From contig VLTN01000115.1 of the NCBI GenBank assembly GCA_008330645.1, positions 1 to 30,851 on the forward strand: 30,851 nt of DNA. The letters are read 5' to 3'. The DNA is from Cafeteria roenbergensis (taxonomy: Eukaryota; Sar; Bigyra; Bicosoecida; Cafeteriaceae). The position numbers and the translations under genes were made by a program. The notes beneath the pieces are model-generated. The model saw only the letters and a list, made by a program, of their open reading frames with translations, had not been told where the DNA came from and searched no databases. This document shows positions 1 through 8,747 of this stretch, piece after piece; the first letter of the stretch is position 1; each line of letters begins with the position of its first letter.

Positions 1-183
1 ATGATGACGACGCTTTTGATATGATTTGGATCAGATGATGAACCTGAAACCGCACCAACTGACAAGAAAAGTGATGAGACTCAAGAAGAAGAACAGTTTG
101 TAAGAAACTGATGAGTCAAAATGAAGGAAAAAAGACAACGTGTGAAACGCACCAAAGTCAATGACTTCACTTTTAACCTATAG
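1..183 (+). pseudogene. C-terminal remnant of an unknown protein, cut by the window edge
   Basis: The frame starting at base 31 reads an acidic stretch rich in Asp, Glu and Thr. It is interrupted by two adjacent TGA codons near 109-114, then continues in the same frame as a strongly Lys/Arg-rich tail that ends with TAG at 181-183. An acidic-then-basic tail of this kind is common at viral protein C-termini, but no family is recognised. The in-frame stops suggest decay, matching the broken polymerase gene that follows. It may equally be noncoding. Confidence 0.25.
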
Positions 184-216
184 TTTTTTTAGTACTTAAA
201 GATTAAATGATTATCT

Positions 217-234
217 ATGCTATTAGTATAGCAT
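217..234 (+). promoter_or_regulatory. Hairpin overlapping the polymerase start codon
   Basis: ATGCTAT (217-223) and ATAGCAT (228-234) form a perfect 7-bp stem with loop TAGT. The ATG of the polymerase reading frame (233-235) sits in the 3' arm. Upstream is an AT-rich stretch with a T-run. This is the first of many start-codon-proximal stem-loops in the window. Confidence 0.5.
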
Positions 235-1876
235 GGAAAATCTTGACATTCTATGAAAACACCAGTGGATCATCAGGCGATACAAAGTTTGTAAGCTTTA
301 CCGTGGGAAAGACCAACAAAGAAGGTATTAACGTCTACATGAAGCAGCCAGATCTTGACAACATTACTCAATACCATTGACAAGAAGAAAATGGAACTGC
401 CTAAAGATAAACGTGAGAAGTTTCAGTTCATGGTAAGAGCATTAAACTCTTGATGGCTGGAAAACACTTTCTTCATTCACAAGATTCTTCGATATGTCTG
501 ATTATGAGGAATACATGAAAGGTAAGATAAGTGAAGAGGGATTCGATAATATTTATACCAAGTTTTCACAGTTCGAGATAATCCTCAAGTATTGAGATCT
601 TGGACGCACAAAATTAAAGTACTTAAAGAATATTTTCTATAGAACGTTATAGAGAATGTTCATAGTTTACTACTTTCAAAGAAGCTCAATAAGTATGTGA
701 CTTACAATGGTGAATCCATTTCAATGACCAAACTCATGCCAAGAGGTATGTATCTAACGAGTCCATTCAATGCAACACATGATGGTCTCAAGGAATATCA
801 TGCCAAACTGAAGACAGACCAACGTGAGATATCTGGAATGTTACCTGATGATGTAGATCTTCCTTACATCAAGTTTCAAAGTCATAGAGTTGCGAAGCTC
901 TTGTGTCTGAATAAACTTCTACCGAAGAAATACCAGAGAAAGAAAGGTGAAGGGTTCTTGGATATCTGTCCACGTGTGAAGAAAGAGGAAGGTATTTGGC
1001 TCAATGGATGCTATAATGCAGGTCTTACTTTATGCTGAGAAAGGTACATATAAGAATGTATCAGCATATGATTACAATTCATACTACTCACGAATTCTAG
1101 GCGGTCGAAAAGGGGGTTTCAAGATTCCAATGTGCGAACCTAGATTTGAGATCATCAAGGAACTTCCTCGTAAAATTCCCTATGGTGTGTACAGAGCAAA
1201 AATAACGTATGACGGACTAGATGATATACAGAAGGTCTTCGCATTCTCATCTAACAACTTTTACACTCATATTGACTTGAAGAATGCTCATGGTTTATCA
1301 CTCAAACGATTTCCATCTCTGAAGATCGAACTCATTGATGATGACACACCAAATGCAATGATATATGATGATCTCATTATGGCTAAAGATATTTTCGGTC
1401 ATTGGTTTGAGACATTGTCAGAGATAAAAGAAAAGACAAAAGGTAACCATCTCATCAAGCAGATGATGAACATTTGGGGCTTTATTTGTGAGAAAAGTGT
1501 AGTGGTGAAGAAAATACCATGGAGTGAGATACAGACATGGTCACATGAGAAGAGTCTACAATACGACATGTATCCGCTTGATGGCATGATGGGAGATGAT
1601 CCTATATTTACATGCATCTACTTAGGCAATCCATTCAGAACATCAATGGGTCGTATCAAGCCGTTTCTCCAGGCAACAGCACGTGATCGCATTGCTCAAA
1701 TGGTCAGGAAAAGTAGCATCTACGATAATATCATTCGTATCTACTATGATGGTCTTATTTCTAAGAAACCCATTGAGGTTTATGAGAAAGGGGTAGGCCA
1801 TTCAATGAAATATGACAAATACCATGGTCATGACATCACTATCAGATCTAAGATTGATATCGAGATACACAAGTGA
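233..1876 (+). pseudogene. polB: Broken family B (probably protein-primed) DNA polymerase
   Basis: This is the replicative polymerase expected in Polinton-type elements, here inactivated. The readable C-terminal part (1004-1876) shows motif A as AYDYNSYYSRIL, motif B as KQMMNIWG and a motif C-like IYYDGLIS, in family B order. Upstream, conserved-looking segments lie in different frames: an N-terminal block from the ATG at 233 that shifts near 250, another shift near 375-385, one near 450, one near 590, an in-frame TAG near 641, and a shift near 1031 just before motif A. Motif C lacks the second Asp of the canonical YxDTDS. This may be a lineage variant, since the neighbouring sequence is well kept. 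At about 550 codons it is short for a protein-primed polymerase with an exonuclease domain, and no clear exonuclease motifs were found. It ends two bases before the convergent integrase stop. Confidence 0.75.
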
Positions 1877-1877
1877 T

Positions 1878-2939
1878 CTATTTCTTCTTAGCTTTTCTTC
1901 GTTTATCCAATCTATCGATATAGGCCTCAAGACCATCTTTAATAAGTTGGTCTTTGGGCTCCCATGTGCTTTGGTCTTTTGGGAAATCACTCCACCACAC
2001 GAGATACTCACGTGTTTTGCCTCTACCTCTAGCATCAATGATATCTCTGACTGCAAACCTCTCAATTTTTTGATTCTTTGCCAACCTTAATTGATCTGCT
2101 GTATATGATGCATAACTATTATTATTTATAAGGTAACGATAAGGAATGACATCTGAATTATAACTGAGGACCTGATCCACTTTCACAGCTGACCTTGACC
2201 ATCTTCTATCACCTTCACGAAACCTACCATCGTTGAGCTTTCTTTCTGTGAAGGTTTCTGGTGCATCTAATGCCCAATGAACGATATCACCTTTCTTGAA
2301 CTTGGAGTCTTTGATCGGTACTACAATCTTACGTCTTTTGAATGGATCACCATTCGGAAGCTTTCTGATTGCATTGAGTTCTTTTCGTATAATTGGAAGT
2401 GCTTTGACCCATTCCTTGAATTCATATCCACTTTTTTGTTCTTCTGATGCCATGTATCTATTAAGCAGATAACCAAGTGTCCTGTTTAAGGATTCCACCG
2501 TTGACATCTGTGTCTTACGCCCTACATTGGTGAATTTATGATAAATGTTCTTACCAAACATGTAGTTGTGAAAGATGCCTTTGAATTCTGATCCTTGGTC
2601 TGTCTGAATTGATGCTTTCGGAAAATTCAAGTGAGGTCTTTGGATCATACTCTTAAATGCATCAAGGACTGTCTGAGGTTGTTTATTCTTGAGTGGTTCA
2701 ATGTCAAATTCTTTGCTCCAAAGGTCAACCACGACTAGCAAGTATCTATATCCTTCTGATGTAGTTGGCAAGAACAGTAAATCTGCCATGAAGCTATGAT
2801 CTTCCATCGGAAATGTGTTTTGTCTTACACTGGTGAATTTCTTTGGAACCTTGGGAGGTTTTGCATAATCAATCACTTCCTGACTAACATCAAGGTCCTT
2901 GAGTATATCATTCAAATTTCGTTTCTTATCTTTGTCCAT
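1878..2939 (-). CDS. int: Retroviral-type integrase with C-terminal chromodomain (element 1)
   Basis: This 353-residue DDE integrase inserts the element into host DNA. The catalytic core shows Asp53 (SFMADLLFL), Asp114 (IQTDQGSEF) and Glu149 (MSTVESLNR), which is close to DD35E spacing. A Lys-rich SH3-like segment follows. A chromodomain lies at about residues 292-340 with the aromatic pattern EYLVWWSDFPKDQSTWEP, and the tail is basic. Chromodomain integrases of this kind are typical of Polintons and chromoviral retrotransposons and may steer insertion to marked chromatin. The start is the ATG at 2939 and the stop is TAG. The reading frame is intact, although the adjacent convergent polymerase gene is broken. 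It is only distantly similar to the integrase at 23285-24445, so the two elements carry different integrase lineages. Confidence 0.9.
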   Translation of the reverse strand: MDKDKKRNLNDILKDLDVSQEVIDYAKPPKVPKKFTSVRQNTFPMEDHSFMADLLFLPTTSEGYRYLLVVVDLWSKEFDIEPLKNKQPQTVLDAFKSMIQRPHLNFPKASIQTDQGSEFKGIFHNYMFGKNIYHKFTNVGRKTQMSTVESLNRTLGYLLNRYMASEEQKSGYEFKEWVKALPIIRKELNAIRKLPNGDPFKRRKIVVPIKDSKFKKGDIVHWALDAPETFTERKLNDGRFREGDRRWSRSAVKVDQVLSYNSDVIPYRYLINNNSYASYTADQLRLAKNQKIERFAVRDIIDARGRGKTREYLVWWSDFPKDQSTWEPKDQLIKDGLEAYIDRLDKRRKAKKK

Positions 2940-3003
2940 AAATTATGTAAAGAAAAAGAATCTTTTGATCATGAAGAGAGATTGTCAATGTCATAAACTG
3001 GTA

Positions 3004-3228
3004 TCACTGATTTTCCAGCTCTTCAACCCTTGCATGTAGTTGTTGTACTGCTTTAATTAACGGAGCCATAAGTTCGCTGTATCTAATACCGTATCTTGTT
3101 TCATCTTTGCCATCAATACATTAACCATATAGTTACTACATCTTGTGCAATCAATCCAAAGTGTTTTCTTACTCCCCCATTCTTCCACCTGAATGACTTT
3201 GGTCTGAGTTTGTTGATGAGGCTGAGTC
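3004..3228 (-). pseudogene. Remnant of a tail-fibre S74-type chaperone domain
   Basis: On the minus strand this unannotated stretch reads LINKLRPKSFRWKNGGVRKH, then an FGLIAQDV motif, then a frame break. It resumes with a helical segment beginning TRYGIRYSELMAPLIKAVQQ and ends at TGA (3006-3004). This is the signature of the intramolecular chaperone of endosialidase (Peptidase_S74) found at the C-terminus of phage tail spikes. It closely parallels the domain ending the fibre gene at 14125-15721. The sequence between the two halves is replaced by a 24-bp segment also present, inverted, at 3368-3391. It is a fragment with no start and is probably the relic of an older fibre gene or fibre swap. 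Confidence 0.7.
3120..3143. repeat. 24-bp perfect inverted repeat, arm 1 (arm 2 at 3368-3391)
   Basis: Bases 3120-3143 are the exact reverse complement of 3368-3391. Arm 1 lies inside the fibre-domain remnant exactly where its frame breaks. Arm 2 lies inside the coding sequence at 3305-3919. This fits a template-switch or recombination event better than a functional hairpin, because the loop would be about 225 bases. Confidence 0.8.
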
Positions 3229-3304
3229 AATTAAGGATTATATAAAAACCTATGAATTATGAGAATCAAGCTTTTTAAAAAATCTTATTAAAATATATAT
3301 AGTA

Positions 3305-3919
3305 ATGTTGAGTGAACTCCTCGAGAAAAACACAAAAGACCAACAACAACAAAAATTAGGTGCTACTAGATGTAGTAACTATATGGTTAATACACTTTTA
3401 GGACTAAGTAAGTTCTTAAAGGAACGTTATCCTCCTGAATTCTTTAAAGATGGAATAATTAGAAAAGAAGCATTGAATTTACATAATACAATAAAACGTA
3501 TCAAGATGGAGAAAACAGAATTATTATCAATTATTTATGAAAAATTTAATAAACTGACCAAAAAAGAGAAAAGAGAACTTAAGTATAAAATACCATTAGA
3601 TTATGGCAAACTTTTTAAATCTGAACCAATACTTATTAATCGCAAATTTACAAATTTTAGGAAACCTATTAATCATTATATTCAAGAATATATTAAACTA
3701 GATTCAATAATTAGACTTGAAGATGATATATATTTTGATAGTTTTCTATGGGGAAAAAATTTAAAGGACGTAATCGATTATGCAAATGAAATATCGAATG
3801 GACATCTTGAAAGATTGTATTTAGAACAACTAAATAAAAAAGAAATAACCGATGATATGCGTGTTGCTCCTGAATTTAGAAAGATGCAAGAGGAAATTTA
3901 TGTAGCAACTCAATCATGA
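3305..3919 (+). CDS. Unknown AT-rich protein, 204 residues
   Basis: This is an intact frame with no recognised family. The protein is rich in Lys, Ile and Leu and looks largely helical. It has a charged stretch near residues 55-85 (KRIKMEKTELLSIIYEKFNK) and a moderately acidic C-terminus. Its codon usage is more AT-rich than the capsid genes next to it. The start is supported by an imperfect palindrome at 3268-3286 and a TATATATAG run just before the ATG, the same layout seen at other starts. It lies between the fibre-domain remnant and the P-loop protein. Its 5' part contains one arm of a 24-bp inverted repeat shared with that remnant, so its N-terminus may be chimeric. Confidence 0.55.
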   Translation: MLSELLEKNTKDQQQQKLGATRCSNYMVNTLLGLSKFLKERYPPEFFKDGIIRKEALNLHNTIKRIKMEKTELLSIIYEKFNKLTKKEKRELKYKIPLDYGKLFKSEPILINRKFTNFRKPINHYIQEYIKLDSIIRLEDDIYFDSFLWGKNLKDVIDYANEISNGHLERLYLEQLNKKEITDDMRVAPEFRKMQEEIYVATQS

Positions 3920-4040
3920 TTCTGTAAAGTTCTTTAAAGCATGTACGTTGAAGTAATTATTCTTTTTATGTGGAGATGAAGAAAAAATCTTTGTCTAATA
4001 CAATGGATATAGTTCAGAAAAAAATCTTGACTTATATTAT

Positions 4041-4658
4041 ATGTCAGAACTAACAACAACAGCTATAGTATCAATTGCTTCAACACTCACTCCTCTAGCA
4101 TTACATCTCGGTGCATCATGTATGAATCGTGTGAGAAATCCCAAGTACATCAAAAAGAATGTTCTAGTTTTGCCCCCAAAAGGTGGAAAGTCGTATCTTA
4201 AGTCAGTGATTCAATCAAACGATGTACTGGTGGTAGACTTGGATGAGTTCATGAACTCCTTCAACACATCAAAAGACCTGGACAGACTCAAAGAGTGTGT
4301 CAACCATGGTAATCTCCATGAATATGACTTATTTTATCAGGAATGCTCAATCAAATGTCTCGATCGTATCAAGCACATGATAAAGAATGCAAAGAAGTTG
4401 AGAGTGCTCTTTGTAACCTCTTCTTATTCCTTCTCGTCTCTATTCCGTAAGGATGCCGTCTGTGTTGCATCTCCAAACAGTGACTTCTTTGAAAAGATTT
4501 TAAAAAAAGAAGATGCAGAAACACGTGAAACTCTGAGGAAACGTAGACAGTTCTTATTGGACTCTGTACCAGTCAAGAATGCTATAACAACATACAACTC
4601 ATATGATGAACTGGAAACGATGGTGCGTGATCGTATGGGTCTAAAGAGACATCTATAG
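4041..4658 (+). CDS. P-loop kinase-like protein with N-terminal hydrophobic segment
   Basis: The protein has 205 residues. Residues 5-27 are hydrophobic and could be a membrane anchor. A Walker A-like loop follows (VLVLPPKGGKSYL, around residues 40-52), where the first Gly/Ala of the consensus is replaced by Leu. A Walker B-like strand (DVLVVDLDEFM) and a late Arg-rich segment (TLRKRRQFLLD) resembling a lid follow. The order of these elements suggests a small nucleoside/nucleotide kinase fold, but no specific family is recognised and the substrate is unknown. It precedes the penton and MCP genes in the same direction, and no counterpart is visible in the part of element 2 shown. Stop is TAG. 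An alternative is a non-enzymatic P-loop relic. Confidence 0.5.
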   Translation: MSELTTTAIVSIASTLTPLALHLGASCMNRVRNPKYIKKNVLVLPPKGGKSYLKSVIQSNDVLVVDLDEFMNSFNTSKDLDRLKECVNHGNLHEYDLFYQECSIKCLDRIKHMIKNAKKLRVLFVTSSYSFSSLFRKDAVCVASPNSDFFEKILKKEDAETRETLRKRRQFLLDSVPVKNAITTYNSYDELETMVRDRMGLKRHL

Positions 4659-4691
4659 ATTCAATAATTTTATGACTTCTATAATTTAGTT

Positions 4692-4758
4692 CTCCGAAAG
4701 CTAGGAATAATGCAACAGCGAATTCATCAGATATTTTTATCTCTGCTGAATTTATATA
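4692..4758 (+). promoter_or_regulatory. Conserved box plus stem-loop before the penton gene
   Basis: CTCCGAAAGCTAGGAATAAT at 4692-4711 recurs at 8791-8810 (one mismatch) and, reversed, at 13635-13654. It is followed by an imperfect stem-loop whose arms start AATTCA (4721-4726) and end TGAATT (4747-4752), with an inner CAGATA/TATCTcTG stem and a T-rich loop. TTATATA then runs directly into the ATG at 4759. Confidence 0.55.
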
Positions 4759-5631
4759 ATGAGTGTACATACATACGTAAATGGTGATCAGCTATCCAAT
4801 AGTGACTCGGCTACTGCAAGAATAGAGATCAATCGACAAAATGCAGTGATCACTGAGTCAAGAAATACAGACGTATCAATAGAGCGATTTGTACTAGAAG
4901 GCTTCTTCCCTCTTTTTAAGGTAGAGGATGATATAAGTATTGGTATCATTAATATCTCATCTGGTATACCAGTGTATCAGGAGATAGATTTCTCACCAAA
5001 GTCCAGGGGTGGATTCCTATATAACTATAGACACGTGGCCGAGGCAGTGCAGACAGCCCTTAATACTCTTTGCTCTGCTCTATCTATCACTGATGTTCCT
5101 GAATTCAAGTTTGACGGTTTTGATAAGTTCACGATTTCAACAACATCAGCATTCCGTGGTGCTTGGCAAATAGCAATGGACTCTAAAATGTATCGCTACT
5201 TTAACACATTTGACTTTGAAACATCAAAATTCCCTTACATTCTCTACCTTGACCAGGATGTGGAAGAACAGAAAACAAGGACCACCGAGTTCCTATCTCC
5301 TGTCAAAAGGGTTGTTCTTAAGACAAATTTATCAGTTCGTAGTGAATACCTACCCGATCCATCAGTGGACAATAACAATAACAACGCCGTTTCATCATCT
5401 GATGGTCAATTCTTAGTGGATTATAGATTCTTCCAGTCAGACGGCAATCCGCTTCAAGAGCTCTTTTTTAGTGCAAGCGGTACCAACAACCGCTGGCATA
5501 ATGTAATAGATGGCTCAACCGTACAAAATTTCTATGTTACATTTGAGTGGATCGATGTCAATAATAACTCTTACCCTGTAACTTTAAAGGATGGATGCAC
5601 TGCCTCTCTCAAATGCTATTTCTCAAAATAA
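4759..5631 (+). CDS. Penton-like minor capsid protein (element 1)
   Basis: The protein has 290 residues. It is assigned as the single-jelly-roll minor capsid (penton) protein by clear collinear similarity to the protein at 26435-27463 and by its position next to the MCP. Shared landmarks are VSIERFVLEGFFPLF near the N-terminus, FTISTTSAFRGAW in the middle, TTEFLSPVKRVVLKT, and a C-terminal GQFLVDYRFFQS...RWHNV...FEWIDV block. It should form the vertices of the icosahedral capsid. The start is placed by the upstream stem-loop and TTATATA. It ends with CYFSK and TAA, giving a reference end point for judging the odd extension of the element 2 penton. The family assignment rests on context and paralogy; the jelly roll itself is inferred. 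Confidence 0.75.
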   Translation: MSVHTYVNGDQLSNSDSATARIEINRQNAVITESRNTDVSIERFVLEGFFPLFKVEDDISIGIINISSGIPVYQEIDFSPKSRGGFLYNYRHVAEAVQTALNTLCSALSITDVPEFKFDGFDKFTISTTSAFRGAWQIAMDSKMYRYFNTFDFETSKFPYILYLDQDVEEQKTRTTEFLSPVKRVVLKTNLSVRSEYLPDPSVDNNNNNAVSSSDGQFLVDYRFFQSDGNPLQELFFSASGTNNRWHNVIDGSTVQNFYVTFEWIDVNNNSYPVTLKDGCTASLKCYFSK

Positions 5632-5749
5632 TATAGATTGTCAAAGTTGAAATAGATGGATTGCTTAATCAGTCTATTTTGCCAATTATCTCAATGATGT
5701 GAAAGTATATAGAATAAATTCTCTTGTTACTATTTTGCCAAAAGCAATC

Positions 5750-5778
5750 AAGTTTTTTTCTCAAACTTAATTATATAC
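5750..5778 (+). promoter_or_regulatory. Stem-loop before the element 1 major capsid gene
   Basis: AAGTTT (5750-5755) pairs with AAACTT (5763-5768) around a T-rich loop. AATTATATAC then leads to the ATG at 5779. A CAAAAGCAAT box sits just upstream (5740-5749), as it does before 9872. Confidence 0.5.
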
Positions 5779-7605
5779 ATGTCCAAATTTACTAATTTAA
5801 ACAAAGACAAGGTGGTCCTTATTGGATCTTCAAAATATAGATTCCTTACTGAAGACAACCTTAAAGTAGGTGCTGACTTAGGTAATGTAGCATATCAATA
5901 TAACAAAGTCAGTGCAACTTCAGGCGGAAGTGGCAAACTCTCAGGAACTGTTGTATTCAAAGCTTCTATGGGTTCTGGTATGGTAACATCTGTGCCAAGA
6001 TTAGAATGCAGACTTCCTGTTGAATTCGAAGCTGCTGCTAGTGGAGACAAGCCTTGGCGAGCATTTGCCGCGGAACTAAATGAAAAAGTTGGTCTTGCAT
6101 GCTATCCGTATGCCAAAGCTATATCTTCTGGTACCGTCAAATTTGACAATGGTCAAGGTATTACATCAAGACCTTCACAAAACTATCAAGTCATCGTCAA
6201 CTCAATGGATCCATACAAACTGGCCTTAGCAACTGATGCCCCAGGTGTTGATCAGTATTCAAAGTACGAGATATCATCTATTAACAACCCACTTGCATCA
6301 GGGTCTAACATCGTTCAAATGTACAAAGCAAGAGGTTTTGGATGTAATTACAAAGTGGAAGTCAGTGATGGTGTTGATGGTAAAGATGCTGGTGAAGGTG
6401 GTGTACCAGAAGCAACAAAGGCCAAAGTCACAATTACCTTTGTATGGTCCGATGCCATTCCACTTGATCCATGCCAATACAGAGATGTTGGTAATGCTCA
6501 GCCATTCTATAACTTAGATGATATCGAATTCACCTTGGATATCAAAAACATATTCGAAAACTGTTTCGCATGTGAAGGAATATACAATTCTACAACAGGA
6601 ACCTATACAGGAACAGGATACACTGCCAAAGCAGTTGAAGACGGTGTATCACATAAATTCTTGTATCAACTTTGGAAACCATCCTTCAAACTAACAGTAC
6701 CAAAACAACTCGCATATGCATCAACCCAGGTCGATTTAGCCTTTGATGGTAAACCTGTAGATGTAGATGCAGGAGCTACTAAGCAATTTACCAATGATGT
6801 TGACCTAAGACTTTCACAAGTTCCAAAGATGTTCGCAGTAATGGTAAACAGACCATCAAAACCAGGTCAACCACTCACAAGACTTCCAATCCAGAAGATC
6901 TCAATAGACACTGCTGGGACAAACGACTTGCTCAACAATGCTCATCAAGATGATCTCTATGCAATTTCATCCAAGAATGGTTCAGTTCTTAGATACGCTT
7001 CTTTTGTCGCTGCATCTTCAAGTTCAGCTGTCCCACTCAACAATGATGCTGCAATTGGTTGCGGATCTATTTTCTATGTCAAACCATCTGATATGGGTCT
7101 TCAAGATACCATCATCGGTGGATCTCTCCAAACTTTCAACTTCAAGGTAAGAGTTGATGTCAAATCAGTCAGTACTGCCTCTGAAAAGTGTGCTCTCCAA
7201 ATCTTCGCTATGTATGATGCAGTATGTGTTGCAGATGAAACTGAAGGTTACAATATGAACAGAGTATCAATCGGTGACATGGGTGCAATCGATGCCAAGG
7301 TTGTTAATATGGTTGATGATTCAAGTAAGATGAATCACGTTATCGGTGGTAATTTCTGGGGTGATCTCTGGAGTGGAATCAAAAACATTGCTACTTCACA
7401 ACTCTTCAAGAAAGCTGTGAGACTTGGCAGAAACAACCTGCCTTATGTGTCTGATTTTGCAAGAGATGGTACAACACTTGGTAACGTAGCAAGCGCCATG
7501 GGTTATGGAGCTAAAGGAAAAGCAAAAGCATCAAGAGCCAAACCAAGAGCAAAGCCAAGATCTAAAGCCAAAGGTGGAGATATTTATAGAGTAGGCGGAG
7601 TGTGA
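5779..7605 (+). CDS. mcp: Major capsid protein, double-jelly-roll type (element 1)
   Basis: The protein has 608 residues, the same length as its counterpart at 24603-26429. The two align throughout: GNVAYQYNKVS near the start, a LATDAPGVDQYSKYE block, DPCQYRDVGNAQPF, VPKMFAVMVNRP, the highly conserved GSIFYVKPSDMGLQD, and DDSSKMNHVIGG near residue 524. This protein builds the hexagonal capsomers. After the Gly-Gly comes an 84-residue tail starting NFWGDLW. It contains an amphipathic segment, a SAMGYG motif and a run of basic Lys/Arg/Ala/Pro repeats. The Gly-Gly fits an adenain-type cleavage site, so the tail is probably released during maturation. Directly past the TGA stop, the +1 frame encodes a short acidic segment (EHTEADLDAMLDM, ending TAA 7643-7645), which suggests the original C-terminus was lost by a one-base indel. 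Confidence 0.88.
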   Translation: MSKFTNLNKDKVVLIGSSKYRFLTEDNLKVGADLGNVAYQYNKVSATSGGSGKLSGTVVFKASMGSGMVTSVPRLECRLPVEFEAAASGDKPWRAFAAELNEKVGLACYPYAKAISSGTVKFDNGQGITSRPSQNYQVIVNSMDPYKLALATDAPGVDQYSKYEISSINNPLASGSNIVQMYKARGFGCNYKVEVSDGVDGKDAGEGGVPEATKAKVTITFVWSDAIPLDPCQYRDVGNAQPFYNLDDIEFTLDIKNIFENCFACEGIYNSTTGTYTGTGYTAKAVEDGVSHKFLYQLWKPSFKLTVPKQLAYASTQVDLAFDGKPVDVDAGATKQFTNDVDLRLSQVPKMFAVMVNRPSKPGQPLTRLPIQKISIDTAGTNDLLNNAHQDDLYAISSKNGSVLRYASFVAASSSSAVPLNNDAAIGCGSIFYVKPSDMGLQDTIIGGSLQTFNFKVRVDVKSVSTASEKCALQIFAMYDAVCVADETEGYNMNRVSIGDMGAIDAKVVNMVDDSSKMNHVIGGNFWGDLWSGIKNIATSQLFKKAVRLGRNNLPYVSDFARDGTTLGNVASAMGYGAKGKAKASRAKPRAKPRSKAKGGDIYRVGGV

Positions 7606-7714
7606 ACATACTGAAGCTGATCTCGATGCCATGCTCGACATGTAATTGCTTAATCTCCAAATAAGTGAAGTATTAAATTGAATGGAAGATATAAATCCTC
7701 CCTTCAATTGAAAG

Positions 7715-8743
7715 TTAGTTCAACAACTGGCACTCCTTCTGTGACAGAATGTATTGAGCTTGTAAGTTAATATTAACCCATCGTGAATCTTTGAACATTT
7801 GCTTTACTGTTCTCATCTGTTGTTTATCAAAATCCATGTAGGTTTTCATCATGTAGTTCATTGCATGAGTCGATTGTTTTGCAAAAAAGACAAAGTTTGT
7901 TGCTTCACTCTTGATGAGTGCCGTACTGTATCCAGCATTAGCCTTGTGTCTGATAAGAATAAGATTAGTTCGTGTCTTACGTCCTACATTGAGTAGGAAA
8001 TTTTGAAGGAACTCCAACTTCTTGAACTCAAGTTCACTTGCGTCTTCATAATCATCGAATATTATGAGAGAATCACTGAAATATGCCTTGACTTCGTCTG
8101 CTGACATGGTGAACATGAGTTTTTCCTTGTCTGCCTTGGTAGGTTTCAATTCATTGAGTCTTAGCTCTAAATTCATGAGTAACGTAGGATTGTCTTTATG
8201 TATCTTTGACTTGTACTTGAATCTTATCTTTGCCTCTTCATATCTCTTACGCTTCATCTCACTTGTGACGTCATTGCCTACAAAATCATTGATGTTTAGC
8301 TTTATGACATCCTTACCGAAGGAATCATCATTCACAACTGATACAAAATATATGTTTTTCACATGTGGCCTGAATTTGCTGGTGATCTGACGAGCAAAGT
8401 ATGTCTTTCCTGATCCTGCACGACCTACGATGTAAAACACATTACGTCTAAAGTCTTCCTTTCCTGCAAAAATTGAGTACGGTATTGCTTCAAATAGACT
8501 GTGATCTTTGATTCGAATACCATGTGGGACATCATCCGTATGATTCTCTCTAAGAAGTTGTCGTTGAATGGATGATCGTGTTGCTCTCTTACCATATATC
8601 GTCTCGAGCATTGAGTCTGTGAGTTCTGTATTTTCTTCTTCCCTTGCATCATCATCCAAGAACAGGATTCGATTCTTGTGCTTACTTTTTGGATTATACT
8701 TTTGAACAGCTATGGGTATACCATGAGTGTAGTTTAATGCCAT
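7715..8743 (-). CDS. FtsK/HerA-type genome-packaging ATPase (element 1)
   Basis: This 342-residue P-loop ATPase is expected to pump the viral genome into capsids. Walker A is GRAGSGKT (residues 107-114) and Walker B is SLIIFDDYED (about 225-234). An Arg-containing GRKTRTN segment follows, then the KSEATNFVFF strand shared with the second ATPase. The A32-like packaging ATPases of double-jelly-roll viruses have this arrangement. It is convergent with the MCP gene, with about 110 bases between stops. The nucleotidyltransferase lies upstream in the same direction, so the two form a pair. Its start is set by the TTAGTTTGAGA stem-loop directly upstream. The frame is intact. Confidence 0.88.
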   Translation of the reverse strand: MALNYTHGIPIAVQKYNPKSKHKNRILFLDDDAREEENTELTDSMLETIYGKRATRSSIQRQLLRENHTDDVPHGIRIKDHSLFEAIPYSIFAGKEDFRRNVFYIVGRAGSGKTYFARQITSKFRPHVKNIYFVSVVNDDSFGKDVIKLNINDFVGNDVTSEMKRKRYEEAKIRFKYKSKIHKDNPTLLMNLELRLNELKPTKADKEKLMFTMSADEVKAYFSDSLIIFDDYEDASELEFKKLEFLQNFLLNVGRKTRTNLILIRHKANAGYSTALIKSEATNFVFFAKQSTHAMNYMMKTYMDFDKQQMRTVKQMFKDSRWVNINLQAQYILSQKECQLLN

Positions 8744-8747
8744 ATAA

